NCBI GenBank assembly: GCA_945861995.1
Contig: CAMAWZ010000138.1
Span: forward strand, 1 to 6,394
Origin: Pseudorhodobacter antarcticus
GTDB taxonomy: Bacteria; Pseudomonadota; Alphaproteobacteria; Rhodobacterales; Rhodobacteraceae
Length of the DNA: 6,394 nt
Reading direction: 5' to 3'
Below are positions 1 through 6,064 of the stretch, piece after piece. A model generated the notes under the pieces. That model saw only the letters and a program-made list of their open reading frames with translations. It was not told the origin of the DNA and did no database searches. The number at the start of each line of letters is the position of its first letter. The stretch's first letter is position 1. Both the position numbers and the translations under genes were made by a program.

Positions 1-605
1 TTGACCTTGTTGTAGGACGACATGATCCCCCAAGTTTTGCCGCGCTTAACCGCCGCCTCAAAGGGGATCAGATAAACTTCGCGCAACGACCGCTCGTCAA
101 TATTGGACGAAATCGTGGTACGCTCAATCTCGCTTTCATTGCCTGCGAAATGCTTGATCGTGGCCGAAATTCCTTCCGCCTGAAGGCCCTGAATATAGGC
201 CACCGCCAATTCAGCCGTCAGCACAGGGTCTTCGGAATAACATTCAAAATTGCGCCCATTGGTCACGCTGCGCTGAATGTTTACGGTTGGGGCCAGCAGA
301 ACATGGGCGTTTTTGGACTTTACCTGCGCCGCCAGCGCCGCGCCAATCTCGCGCGCAAGGGCCGGGTTCCATGTGGCCCCCAGCGCAATGCCCACGGGAA
401 AAGCTGCGGTTTGCACGCCGCCAATCAGGCTGCCGCCACCGCGCGCGCCGTTCGGCCCATCGGTCACGCGCAGCGCGCCAAGGCCAAGGGCGGGATCGGG
501 TTGGATCGACCAGAAATCTGCGCCAGACAGCAGGGAAACTGCCTGCCGCAGCGTCAGCCCCGCCATAATTGCGTCGACCCGCGCCTCGATGTGTTCTGCA
601 CTCAT
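1..605 (-). CDS. GH3 family beta-glucosidase, N-terminal part (3' end outside window)
   Basis: Retaining glycoside hydrolase of family 3, expected to release terminal glucose (or a related sugar) from beta-linked oligosaccharides. The window holds 201 codons from an ATG at 605. An AAGGGGG Shine-Dalgarno lies at 611-617, 5 bases from the start. The GH3 (beta/alpha)8 domain is clear: TDGPNGARG at residues 48-56, LLAPTVNI at 103-110, GRNFE at 117-121 followed by a YSEDP stretch, KHF at 151-153, and MSSYNKV at the visible end. D49, R118, K151 and H152 correspond to the sugar-binding residues of the family. The nucleophile aspartate and the C-terminal domains lie beyond base 1 and cannot be judged. 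No signal peptide is visible, so a cytoplasmic enzyme acting on imported sugars is inferred. The sequence recalls the roughly 800-residue bacterial beta-glucosidases that often carry a PA14 insert, but that cannot be tested here. True substrate specificity is unknown. Confidence 0.93.
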   Translation of the reverse strand, partial: MSAEHIEARVDAIMAGLTLRQAVSLLSGADFWSIQPDPALGLGALRVTDGPNGARGGGSLIGGVQTAAFPVGIALGATWNPALAREIGAALAAQVKSKNAHVLLAPTVNIQRSVTNGRNFECYSEDPVLTAELAVAYIQGLQAEGISATIKHFAGNESEIERTTISSNIDERSLREVYLIPFEAAVKRGKTWGIMSSYNKV

Positions 606-670
606 GTCCGCCCCCTTGCCTTGGTCAGCCTTGCTTAGGGGGTAATTTATCGATCTGCAACGATTTAGGT

Positions 671-682
671 GCAAAATTTTGC
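671..682. promoter_or_regulatory. Perfect 12-base palindrome GCAAAATTTTGC, candidate operator
   Basis: The sequence is an exact inverted repeat with no spacer. It lies 52 bases upstream of the phosphorylase start codon and 66 bases from the GH3 start codon, within the AT-rich part of the divergent gap. A dimeric repressor or activator controlling either or both genes is inferred from symmetry and position alone; no regulator gene is in the window. It has no following T-run and is too short and AT-rich to be a convincing terminator. Confidence 0.4.
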
Positions 683-723
683 GTCTTTCGGGGCGGGCGC
701 GGCTGGGGTAGTTTGGCGCAAAC

Positions 724-728
724 GGAGG
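724..728 (+). promoter_or_regulatory. Shine-Dalgarno GGAGG fixing the deoD start
   Basis: A perfect GGAGG sits 5 bases before the ATG at 734. It decides between that start and an upstream ATG at 569 in the same frame, which would add 55 residues unlike the family and would overlap the divergent GH3 gene. Confidence 0.85.
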
Positions 729-733
729 ATAGA

Positions 734-1447
734 ATGACCCATCACATCGGCGCAAAGGCAGGCGACATTGCCCCCACGGTTTTATTGCCTGGCGATCCTT
801 ATCGCGCGCGTTGGGCGGCGCAGACATACCTTGAAAACCCCGTTTTGGTGAACGAAGTGCGTGGGATGCTGGGTTATACAGGCACGTGGCACGGGCACCC
901 GGTGACCATTCACGGCAGCGGTATGGGGATGCCATCCTTGTCGATTTACGCCAATGAGCTGATCCGCGATTATGGCGTGCAAACGCTGATCCGTATCGGG
1001 TCGGCAGGCGGGATGCAGCGCCATGTGAAGGTGCGCGATGTGGTGCTTGCGCAAACCGCCAGCACTTGCGGCAGTCCGTCGCAGTCGATCTTCCGCGAGT
1101 TAAACTTCGCCCCATGCGCCGATTTTGGCCTGCTGATGGCCGCCCACCGCGCGGCGCAAGATATTGGCGTGCCTGTGCACGTGGGCGGGATTTATTCGTC
1201 CGACACCTTCTATGACGAACGCCCCGATCTGGGCGAGCAGTTGCAGCGCCACGGCGCCCTGTGCGTCGAAATGGAGGCGGCAGAGCTTTACACCCTCGCC
1301 GCCCGCCACGGCCGCCGCGCGCTGGCCGTGCTGACCATTTCCGACCACCTGCTGACGGGCGAGGCATTGCCCGCCATTGACCGCGAACGCAGCTTTGGCG
1401 CGATGGTGGAATGCGCGCTAAAGGCCGCGTTTGAGGGGGCGGCATGA
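734..1447 (+). CDS. deoD: Purine nucleoside phosphorylase, DeoD type
   Basis: Cleaves purine (deoxy)ribonucleosides with phosphate to the free base and (deoxy)ribose 1-phosphate, in cytoplasmic nucleoside salvage and catabolism. The product is 237 residues, against 239 for E. coli DeoD, and aligns without large gaps. Residues known from the hexameric E. coli enzyme are present at matching positions: H4, phosphate binders G20, R24, R43 and R87 with S90, base-site F159 and Y160, the VEMEA ribose motif with E179, M180 and E181, and the catalytic pair D204 and R217. The low-molecular-weight hexameric class is therefore a safe call. The start follows a GGAGG site. The stop overlaps the next start in ATGA, so the two genes are probably co-translated. 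No other deo-pathway gene (deoA, deoB, deoC, cdd) is visible nearby. Exact base preference cannot be read from sequence, though this class usually accepts both 6-oxo and 6-amino purines. Confidence 0.95.
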   Translation: MTHHIGAKAGDIAPTVLLPGDPYRARWAAQTYLENPVLVNEVRGMLGYTGTWHGHPVTIHGSGMGMPSLSIYANELIRDYGVQTLIRIGSAGGMQRHVKVRDVVLAQTASTCGSPSQSIFRELNFAPCADFGLLMAAHRAAQDIGVPVHVGGIYSSDTFYDERPDLGEQLQRHGALCVEMEAAELYTLAARHGRRALAVLTISDHLLTGEALPAIDRERSFGAMVECALKAAFEGAA

Positions 1448-2412
1448 AGCAACGGCAGCTTGGGGCAAATGGGCCGATGGTGGGGCACATCGGCTTTGGC
1501 GCGATGTCACTTGGCGGGTTGTTCGGCCCCACGGACGAGGGCGAAAGCCTGACCTGTTTGGACGCGATGTACGGCGCAGGGATCACTCATGTCGACACCG
1601 CGAACATTTACGGCATGGGAATTTCCGAAACCGTTCTGGGCAAATGGATGGCCACGCGCCGCCAGAATATCGTGCTGGCGACCAAGGCCAGCTATGTCTT
1701 TGAGCCTGAACGGCGCATTGATAACTCGGCGGCGCACTTGCGTGCCGAGTTGGAGGCATCGCTGCGCCGCCTTGGTCGCGACTATGTCGATCTGTTCTAC
1801 ATCCACCGCCGCGAGGCCACCCGTCCTTTGGACGAGGTGATCGGAACCTTGGCGCGGCTGATTGATGAGGGCAAAATTGGCGGCTATGGCATGTCAGAAA
1901 TCGCGCCCTACACGCTGCGCGCGGCCCATGCCATTCACCCCTGCATGGCGGTGCAGAATGAGTATTCGCTGTGGACACGGCAGGCGGAATTGGGGATGAT
2001 TCAGGAATGCGCCCGCCTTGGCGTGGCGTTTGTTCCGTTTTCGCCCCTTGCGCGGGGGATGCTGGGCGATACTCCCCTGCCCCAACCAACTGACGGCTTT
2101 CGCAGCACCAATCCGCGGTTTATGGAGCCGAATTTCGCGGCCAATACGGCCAAGATTAACTCCTTTCGCGCGTGGTGTGCGGCACGGGGCTGGCATACGT
2201 CGGCGGTTGCGCTGGCATGGGTACTGGCCCAAGGCGACCATCTGATCCCCATTCCCGGCACGCGCAAAGCCGATAATCTGCACCATTGGGTGCAGGACAT
2301 TGCCCTGACCCCGCAGGATTTGGCCGAGGTTGAGGGTATTCTTCCCGTCGGCTTTGCCGAAGGGGATCGCTACGGCGACCATCAGACAATGGCGATTGAG
2401 CGGTATTGTTAG
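1444..2412 (+). CDS. Aldo/keto reductase, NAD(P)H-dependent
   Basis: Cytoplasmic (beta/alpha)8-barrel oxidoreductase of 322 residues, predicted to reduce an aldehyde or ketone with NAD(P)H. The catalytic tetrad is D51, Y56, K81 and H121, in the contexts HVDTANIYG, ATKA and YIHRR. Other family marks are the N-terminal RQLGANG strand, GFGAMSLGG near 17-25, the QNEYSLW strand at 171-177, PFSPLARG at 198-205, and the cofactor phosphate motif PGTRKADNL at 271-279. The GPTDEGESL stretch at 28-36 recalls the AKR13-like and aryl-alcohol-dehydrogenase-like branch, but family number and substrate are not certain. The ATG overlaps the stop of the phosphorylase gene, so the two form one transcription unit. 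A role on a sugar or sugar-derived aldehyde from the same pathway is possible but is inference from the coupling only. The gene ends 18 bases from the convergent sdhB stop codon. Confidence 0.93.
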   Translation: MKQRQLGANGPMVGHIGFGAMSLGGLFGPTDEGESLTCLDAMYGAGITHVDTANIYGMGISETVLGKWMATRRQNIVLATKASYVFEPERRIDNSAAHLRAELEASLRRLGRDYVDLFYIHRREATRPLDEVIGTLARLIDEGKIGGYGMSEIAPYTLRAAHAIHPCMAVQNEYSLWTRQAELGMIQECARLGVAFVPFSPLARGMLGDTPLPQPTDGFRSTNPRFMEPNFAANTAKINSFRAWCAARGWHTSAVALAWVLAQGDHLIPIPGTRKADNLHHWVQDIALTPQDLAEVEGILPVGFAEGDRYGDHQTMAIERYC

Positions 2413-2419
2413 GGTTGTG

Positions 2420-2446
2420 AAAACCGCGTCTTAAACGACGCGGTTC
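2420..2446 (-). terminator. Hairpin terminator of the sdh operon, overlapping the sdhB stop codon
   Basis: An exact 9-base inverted repeat, AACCGCGTC at 2422-2430 and GACGCGGTT at 2437-2445, encloses a 6-base loop. Read on the - strand, the loop is GTTTAA and contains the sdhB stop codon, and the 5' arm encodes the last full residues of SdhB. The 3' arm runs into a short T-stretch (TTTT, partly inside the stem), which fits a weak intrinsic terminator for the sdh operon. In the + direction the stem is not followed by T residues, so it would stop the aldo/keto reductase transcript less well, though it might still stabilise its 3' end. Confidence 0.65.
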
Positions 2447-3207
2447 ACCATCATCCCCTTAATCGAGGCGATAGCCGCCGCAGGGTTCAACCCTTTGGGG
2501 CAGGTCTTGGTGCAGTTCATGATCGTGTGGCAGCGGTACAGTTTGAAGGGGTCTTCCAAATCGTCCAAACGCTCGCCTGTTGCCTCATCGCGGCTGTCGA
2601 TGATCCAGCGATAGGCGTGCAGCAAGGCTGCGGGGCCTAGGTATTTGTCGCCATTCCACCAGTAACTAGGGCAGGATGTGCTGCAGCAGGCGCACATGAC
2701 ACATTCGTAAAGCCCGTCCAGCTTAGCGCGGTCATCAATTGACTGACGCCATTCCTTTTCGGGACGGTTGGTCTTGGTCTCTAACCACGGCATGATCGAT
2801 GCGTGCTGCGCGTAAAAATGCGTCAGATCAGGGATCAGGTCTTTGATCACGGGCATATGCGGCAGCGGATAGATTTTGACATCGCCCCTCACCTCGTCCA
2901 GCCCATAGATACAGGCCAGCGTGTTGATGCCGTCGATGTTCATCGCGCAGGATCCGCAGATGCCTTCGCGGCAAGAACGACGGAAGGTTAGGGTTGGATC
3001 AATTTCATTCTTGATCTTGACCAGCGCGTCCAGAACCATCGGCCCGCAGGTGTCCATATCAACAAAATACGTATCAACGCGCGGGTTTTCGCCATCATCG
3101 GGCGTCCAGCGGTAAATCTGAAACTTGCGCACGTTTTTGGCCGAAAGCTTTGGCCAAGTTTTGCCCGTGCGGATTTTACTGTTTTTCGGAAGAGTAAACT
3201 GAACCAT
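2431..3207 (-). CDS. sdhB: Succinate dehydrogenase iron-sulfur subunit
   Basis: Electron-transfer subunit of complex II, carrying electrons from the SdhA flavin to quinone at the cytoplasmic face of the inner membrane. The product is 258 residues, of normal length. The N-terminal ferredoxin domain binds the [2Fe-2S] cluster through C79, C84, C87 and C99. The C-terminal domain has C169, C172, C175 and C236 for [4Fe-4S], and C179, C226 and C232 for [3Fe-4S]. Quinone-site residues equivalent to E. coli W164 and H207 are W184 and H227, and the SYWWNG loop is intact. The ATG at 3207 follows AAGGAT (7-base spacing). The gene is separated from sdhA by two small lipoprotein-like genes, with a 39-base gap to the nearer one. 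Its last codons form one arm of the operon terminator. Confidence 0.98.
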   Translation of the reverse strand: MVQFTLPKNSKIRTGKTWPKLSAKNVRKFQIYRWTPDDGENPRVDTYFVDMDTCGPMVLDALVKIKNEIDPTLTFRRSCREGICGSCAMNIDGINTLACIYGLDEVRGDVKIYPLPHMPVIKDLIPDLTHFYAQHASIMPWLETKTNRPEKEWRQSIDDRAKLDGLYECVMCACCSTSCPSYWWNGDKYLGPAALLHAYRWIIDSRDEATGERLDDLEDPFKLYRCHTIMNCTKTCPKGLNPAAAIASIKGMMVNRVV

Positions 3208-3246
3208 GGCGGTTATCCTTTGATCTGCACGGGTGGAGGCGCGGGT

Positions 3247-3531
3247 CTAGCGCGGAAATTCTGTATAGCTGCGGGTTGGAAACTGCCCCGAGCGGGATTT
3301 GACACATTCGATATAAACGGCCGACGGGTCGCGCCCCGCCAGATAGTCGGTCGATATGCCAAAGCTGCCGCCGCGCAGCACATCGCCTTTGTTGTTCACG
3401 CCGATAAATACCTCGGCTTTTGGTTTTTCGGCAAGGCGCGCGCGTTCGACGCATTCACGTTCGGCCTGTACCACGGATACGGGGCCACAAGACAAAAGGG
3501 CAATAGGGGCAAGGAGCAATAACGCGCGCAT
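3247..3531 (-). CDS. Small putative lipoprotein between sdhA and sdhB (second)
   Basis: Encodes 94 residues of unrecognised family. The N-terminus is MRALLLLAPIALLSC: a short basic start, a hydrophobic core and a lipobox-like LLSC, with C15 the likely lipidated residue. Export to the periplasm and membrane anchoring are therefore predicted. The mature part is polar and has two further cysteines, C27 and C76, which could form a disulfide. A GRDPSAVYIECVKSRSG stretch lies near 67-82. The ATG at 3531 is preceded by a G-rich Shine-Dalgarno (GGGGGG, 3540-3545) inside the end of the preceding gene; one base separates that gene's stop from this start, suggesting coupling. A longer reading from 3621 would add 30 arginine-rich residues and bury the signal peptide, so it was not used. 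Function is unknown; the position suggests a link to complex II or simple co-expression with it. Confidence 0.8.
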   Translation of the reverse strand: MRALLLLAPIALLSCGPVSVVQAERECVERARLAEKPKAEVFIGVNNKGDVLRGGSFGISTDYLAGRDPSAVYIECVKSRSGQFPTRSYTEFPR

Positions 3532-3532
3532 G

Positions 3533-3859
3533 TTAAATTCCCCCCGCGAGGGCAGGAACCGAGGACGCCGCAAAACACTGCACCGCCTGCGGGCGCAGCG
3601 CCAGATTGCGGATGTTTTCAACCGTTTGCGTGCCTGCCATCACGCCAATATCGGCGGCGATGGCGCGCAGTTCTTCGGGGCTGGCTTCGGCCACAACGCA
3701 GCGCGCCGCAGCTTGCGCCACAGGCGCGGGCAACTCTTGCGACAGCACCGAAACAATAACCTGCTCTGCCGCCCGTTGGGTGGCCGCATTGGCCAGTTCC
3801 ATCGGGTTGCAGGCTGCAAGGGCCAGTGTCAGGGCGGCGAGGCTTGCCAGTTTGCGCAT
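3533..3859 (-). CDS. Small putative lipoprotein between sdhA and sdhB (first)
   Basis: Encodes 108 residues of unrecognised family. The N-terminus MRKLASLAALTLALAAC is a good lipoprotein signal peptide with lipobox LAAC and lipidated C17. The mature part is alanine-rich and probably helical, with two more cysteines, C54 and C95, that could pair in the periplasm. The stretch from about 59 to 96 (EASPEELRAIAADIGVM, then TVENIRNLALRPQAVQC) looks like a small helical domain. The start overlaps the sdhA stop by one base (TAATG), and GGAAG at 3865-3869 lies 5 bases upstream within sdhA, so translation is probably coupled to sdhA. An upstream in-frame start at 4000 would add 47 residues inside sdhA and was rejected because it would hide the signal peptide. 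No function can be assigned. Confidence 0.82.
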   Translation of the reverse strand: MRKLASLAALTLALAACNPMELANAATQRAAEQVIVSVLSQELPAPVAQAAARCVVAEASPEELRAIAADIGVMAGTQTVENIRNLALRPQAVQCFAASSVPALAGGI

Positions 3860-5661
3860 TAGAACTTCCGCTCGGCCGGGGCGATTTTCTTCAACGAAAT
3901 GCCGCCATCCTTTTCTGCCGTGAGCGGGGCGGTATGCACGGCGCGATAATCCAGTTTTACCTGTGCCCCATCGACATAGGCCAGCGTGTGCTTGCGCCAC
4001 TGATCATCGTTTCGGGTGGGGTAATCTTCGTGGGCGTGCGCGCCGCGGCTTTCGGTGCGGGCATGGGCGCCTACAATGGTGGCCAGCGCGTTGGGCATCA
4101 GGTTTTGCAGTTCCAGCGTTTCCATAAGATCGCTGTTCCAGACCATGCTGCGGTCAGTGACCTTGATATCGGCCATCTTGCCCGCAAGCGCGCCCATCTT
4201 TTCCACGCCTGCGGCAAGCGTTTTTTCGGTGCGGAACACCGCAGCATCGGCCTGCATGGTTTTTTGCATATCCAGACGCAGATCGGCGGTAGGGGTGGCT
4301 CCGGATGCGTGGCGGGTGGCATCAAAGCGGGCCAACGCCTTATCCACCTCGGCGCGGTTCAGATCGGCGCTGCGTTCCTTTGGGTTCACAATTTCCCCCG
4401 CGCGGATGGCAGCGGCGCGGCCAAACACAACCAAATCGATCAGGCTGTTTGACCCCAAACGGTTTGCACCATGCACCGAAGCGCAGCCCGCCTCGCCCAC
4501 AGCCATCAGGCCCGGGAACACGGCATCAGGGTTTTGGGCTGTTGGGCTTAGCACTTCGCCCCAATAATTGGTTGGGATACCGCCCATGTTGTAGTGCACA
4601 GTCGGCAGCACTGGGATCGGTTCTTTGTGCAGATCAACGCCTGCAAAAATGCGCGCCGATTCCGTGATGCCTGGCAAGCGCAGATCCAGCGCCTCGCGGG
4701 GCAAGTGGTTTAGATGCAGGCTGATATGATCTTTGTTAGGCCCCACACCGCGCCCTTCGCGAATTTCAATCGTCATGCAGCGCGACACATAATCGCGGGG
4801 GGCAAGGTCTTTGTAATGGGGGGCGTAGCGTTCCATAAACCGCTCGCCTTCCGAATTGGTCAGATACCCCCCCTCGCCGCGCGCGCCTTCGGTGATCAGG
4901 CAGCCCGAGCCGTAAATGCCCGTCGGGTGAAACTGGACAAATTCCATATCTTGCAAGGGCAGACCCGCGCGGGCCACCATGCCGCCGCCATCGCCTGTGC
5001 AGGTATGCGCGGAGGTCGCGCTAAAGTACGCGCGCCCATAGCCGCCCGTGGCCAGAACAACCATTTTGGCCTTGAACACATGGATCGTGCCGTCATCCAA
5101 TTTCCACGCCACAACGCCCGTGCAGCGGCCATCAGTGATGATCAGATCCAGCGCGAAATATTCGATGTAAAATTCAGCGTTATTCTTTAGCGACTGGCCG
5201 TACAGCGTGTGCAAAATGGCGTGGCCTGTGCGGTCGGCCGCGGCGCAGGTGCGCTGCACGGGGGGGCCTTCACCAAATTCGGTTGTATGGCCGCCAAAGG
5301 GGCGCTGATAAATCTTGCCCTCTTCAGTGCGGCTGAAAGGCACGCCGTAATGTTCTAGCTCGTACACCGCTTTGGGCGCTTCGCGCGCAAGGTATTCCAT
5401 CGCATCTGTGTCGCCCAGCCAATCGCTGCCCTTGACAGTGTCATACATATGCCACTGCCAGCTATCAGGCCCCATATTGCCAAGGCTGGCCGCAATACCG
5501 CCTTGGGCGGCAACAGTATGGCTGCGGGTTGGAAAAACCTTGGTCACGCAGGCCGTGCGCAGGCCCTGTTCGGCCATGCCGAGCGTGGCGCGCAATCCTG
5601 CACCGCCCGCGCCCACAACAACCACGTCATAATCATGCACTTCATAGGGATAGGCGTTCAT
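3859..5661 (-). CDS. sdhA: Succinate dehydrogenase flavoprotein subunit
   Basis: Oxidises succinate to fumarate in the TCA cycle and passes electrons to SdhB; cytoplasmic face of complex II. The product is 600 residues (E. coli 588). The FAD dinucleotide motif GAGGAG is at 17-22, and H48 in the RSHTVAAQGG context is the covalent FAD attachment histidine. H245 in HPTG, R289 in APRDYV, H356 in HYNMGG and R401 in ANRLGSNSL match the E. coli active-site residues H242, R286, H354 and R399. The C-terminal helical and capping parts (GAHARTESRGAHAHEDYP) are intact. The ATG at 5661 is preferred over an in-frame TTG two codons earlier because the AAGGT site at 5669-5673 is 7 bases from the ATG but would abut the TTG. 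sdhD ends 21 bases upstream. The stop overlaps the start of a small lipoprotein gene. No SdhE-like flavinylation factor is in the window. Confidence 0.98.
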   Translation of the reverse strand: MNAYPYEVHDYDVVVVGAGGAGLRATLGMAEQGLRTACVTKVFPTRSHTVAAQGGIAASLGNMGPDSWQWHMYDTVKGSDWLGDTDAMEYLAREAPKAVYELEHYGVPFSRTEEGKIYQRPFGGHTTEFGEGPPVQRTCAAADRTGHAILHTLYGQSLKNNAEFYIEYFALDLIITDGRCTGVVAWKLDDGTIHVFKAKMVVLATGGYGRAYFSATSAHTCTGDGGGMVARAGLPLQDMEFVQFHPTGIYGSGCLITEGARGEGGYLTNSEGERFMERYAPHYKDLAPRDYVSRCMTIEIREGRGVGPNKDHISLHLNHLPREALDLRLPGITESARIFAGVDLHKEPIPVLPTVHYNMGGIPTNYWGEVLSPTAQNPDAVFPGLMAVGEAGCASVHGANRLGSNSLIDLVVFGRAAAIRAGEIVNPKERSADLNRAEVDKALARFDATRHASGATPTADLRLDMQKTMQADAAVFRTEKTLAAGVEKMGALAGKMADIKVTDRSMVWNSDLMETLELQNLMPNALATIVGAHARTESRGAHAHEDYPTRNDDQWRKHTLAYVDGAQVKLDYRAVHTAPLTAEKDGGISLKKIAPAERKF

Positions 5662-5668
5662 ATTCAAT

Positions 5669-5673
5669 ACCTT
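5669..5673 (-). promoter_or_regulatory. Shine-Dalgarno AAGGT deciding the sdhA start
   Basis: Read on the - strand, AAGGT lies 7 bases before the ATG at 5661 but only 1 base before the in-frame TTG at 5667. Spacing therefore favours the ATG and a 600-residue SdhA. Confidence 0.7.
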
Positions 5674-5682
5674 GCAGGTCTA

Positions 5683-6054
5683 TTAAAGGGCAATACGGAT
5701 CAGGGCATACAGCCCCGTCGCAGCAATCACAGTGGCAAGCGATGTCACAAACATTACCAAAGCTTTGCGGGCCGTGCCGCGCGAATAATCCTCAATCATC
5801 ATCGTCGCACCCATGGCGAAGTGTCGCATACCGATGACCAAGATCAGCGCCGTCAGAATGGCGGTGAACGGGTGGGAAAAGGCCGCGACCACATCCGCGC
5901 GGCTTTGGCCAATGGCGCTGCCAAACAGATACATCCATGTCGGCACCATAAAGGCCAAGGCAACCGATGACATCGTCATCGACCAATGATGATGTGTGCC
6001 AGTATGGGCAGATCCTTTGCCAGCAGCTCTTCTGCGTGGTGTCAAATAGCGCAT
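5683..6054 (-). CDS. sdhD: Succinate dehydrogenase membrane anchor subunit SdhD
   Basis: Hydrophobic anchor of complex II, which with SdhC binds haem b and forms the ubiquinone site. The product is 123 residues. It starts with a basic N-terminal tail (MRYLTPRRRAAGKGSAHTG) and HHHW, followed by three membrane helices at about 27-48, 61-85 and 96-120. H78 in the GMRHFAMG context is the probable haem ligand, and D89-Y90 follow at the same 11-12 residue spacing as D82-Y83 after H71 in E. coli SdhD, where Y83 contacts quinone. The tail and HHW motif are typical of alphaproteobacterial SdhD. The ATG at 6054 has AAGGGGG upstream, with 5 bases between, overlapping the sdhC stop region; the sdhC-sdhD gap is 10 bases. 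Confidence 0.95.
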   Translation of the reverse strand: MRYLTPRRRAAGKGSAHTGTHHHWSMTMSSVALAFMVPTWMYLFGSAIGQSRADVVAAFSHPFTAILTALILVIGMRHFAMGATMMIEDYSRGTARKALVMFVTSLATVIAATGLYALIRIAL

Positions 6055-6064
6055 ATCCGCCCCC

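Larger units (their letters stand above)
606..733. promoter_or_regulatory. Divergent intergenic control region
   Basis: This 128-base gap separates the leftward GH3 gene from the rightward nucleoside phosphorylase gene, so promoters for both should lie in it. Bases around 641-682 are AT-rich compared with the flanking genes, which suits a promoter or operator region. A weak sigma-70-like pair on the + strand is TTGGTC (621-626) and TAATTT (643-648) with 16-base spacing; it is far from consensus and is offered only as a possibility. The clearest element is the palindrome listed separately. Confidence 0.5.

Noticed and set aside
150..645. Overlapping + strand open frames across the GH3 region
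   Set aside because: The - strand carries unmistakable GH3 motifs and a good Shine-Dalgarno; the + frames have no family features.
649..664. ATCG...CGAT short inverted repeat near the 12-base palindrome
   Set aside because: Only four matching bases per arm, easily expected by chance.
569..733. N-terminal extension of the nucleoside phosphorylase from an ATG at 569
   Set aside because: The added 55 residues do not resemble DeoD proteins, would overlap the divergent GH3 gene, and a perfect GGAGG precedes the ATG at 734.
1583..2382. Long - strand open frames antisense to the aldo/keto reductase
   Set aside because: The + strand frame has a complete catalytic tetrad and cofactor motif, so these are shadows.
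3356..3862. Long + strand open frame (168 codons) antisense to the two lipoprotein genes
   Set aside because: The opposite strand has two signal peptides, Shine-Dalgarno sites and coupled start/stop junctions in line with the operon; the antisense product is arginine- and histidine-rich low-quality sequence.
3860..4000. 47-residue upstream extension of the first lipoprotein gene, inside sdhA
   Set aside because: It is out-of-frame sdhA sequence, and it would place an excellent lipoprotein signal peptide in the middle of the protein.
3826..4452. Long + strand open frame (208 codons) antisense to sdhA
   Set aside because: High-GC antisense shadow of a certain gene; no recognisable domain, and composition explained by the opposite strand.
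5662..5667. TTG start for sdhA two codons upstream of the ATG
   Set aside because: The Shine-Dalgarno is correctly spaced for the ATG at 5661 and far too close to the TTG.
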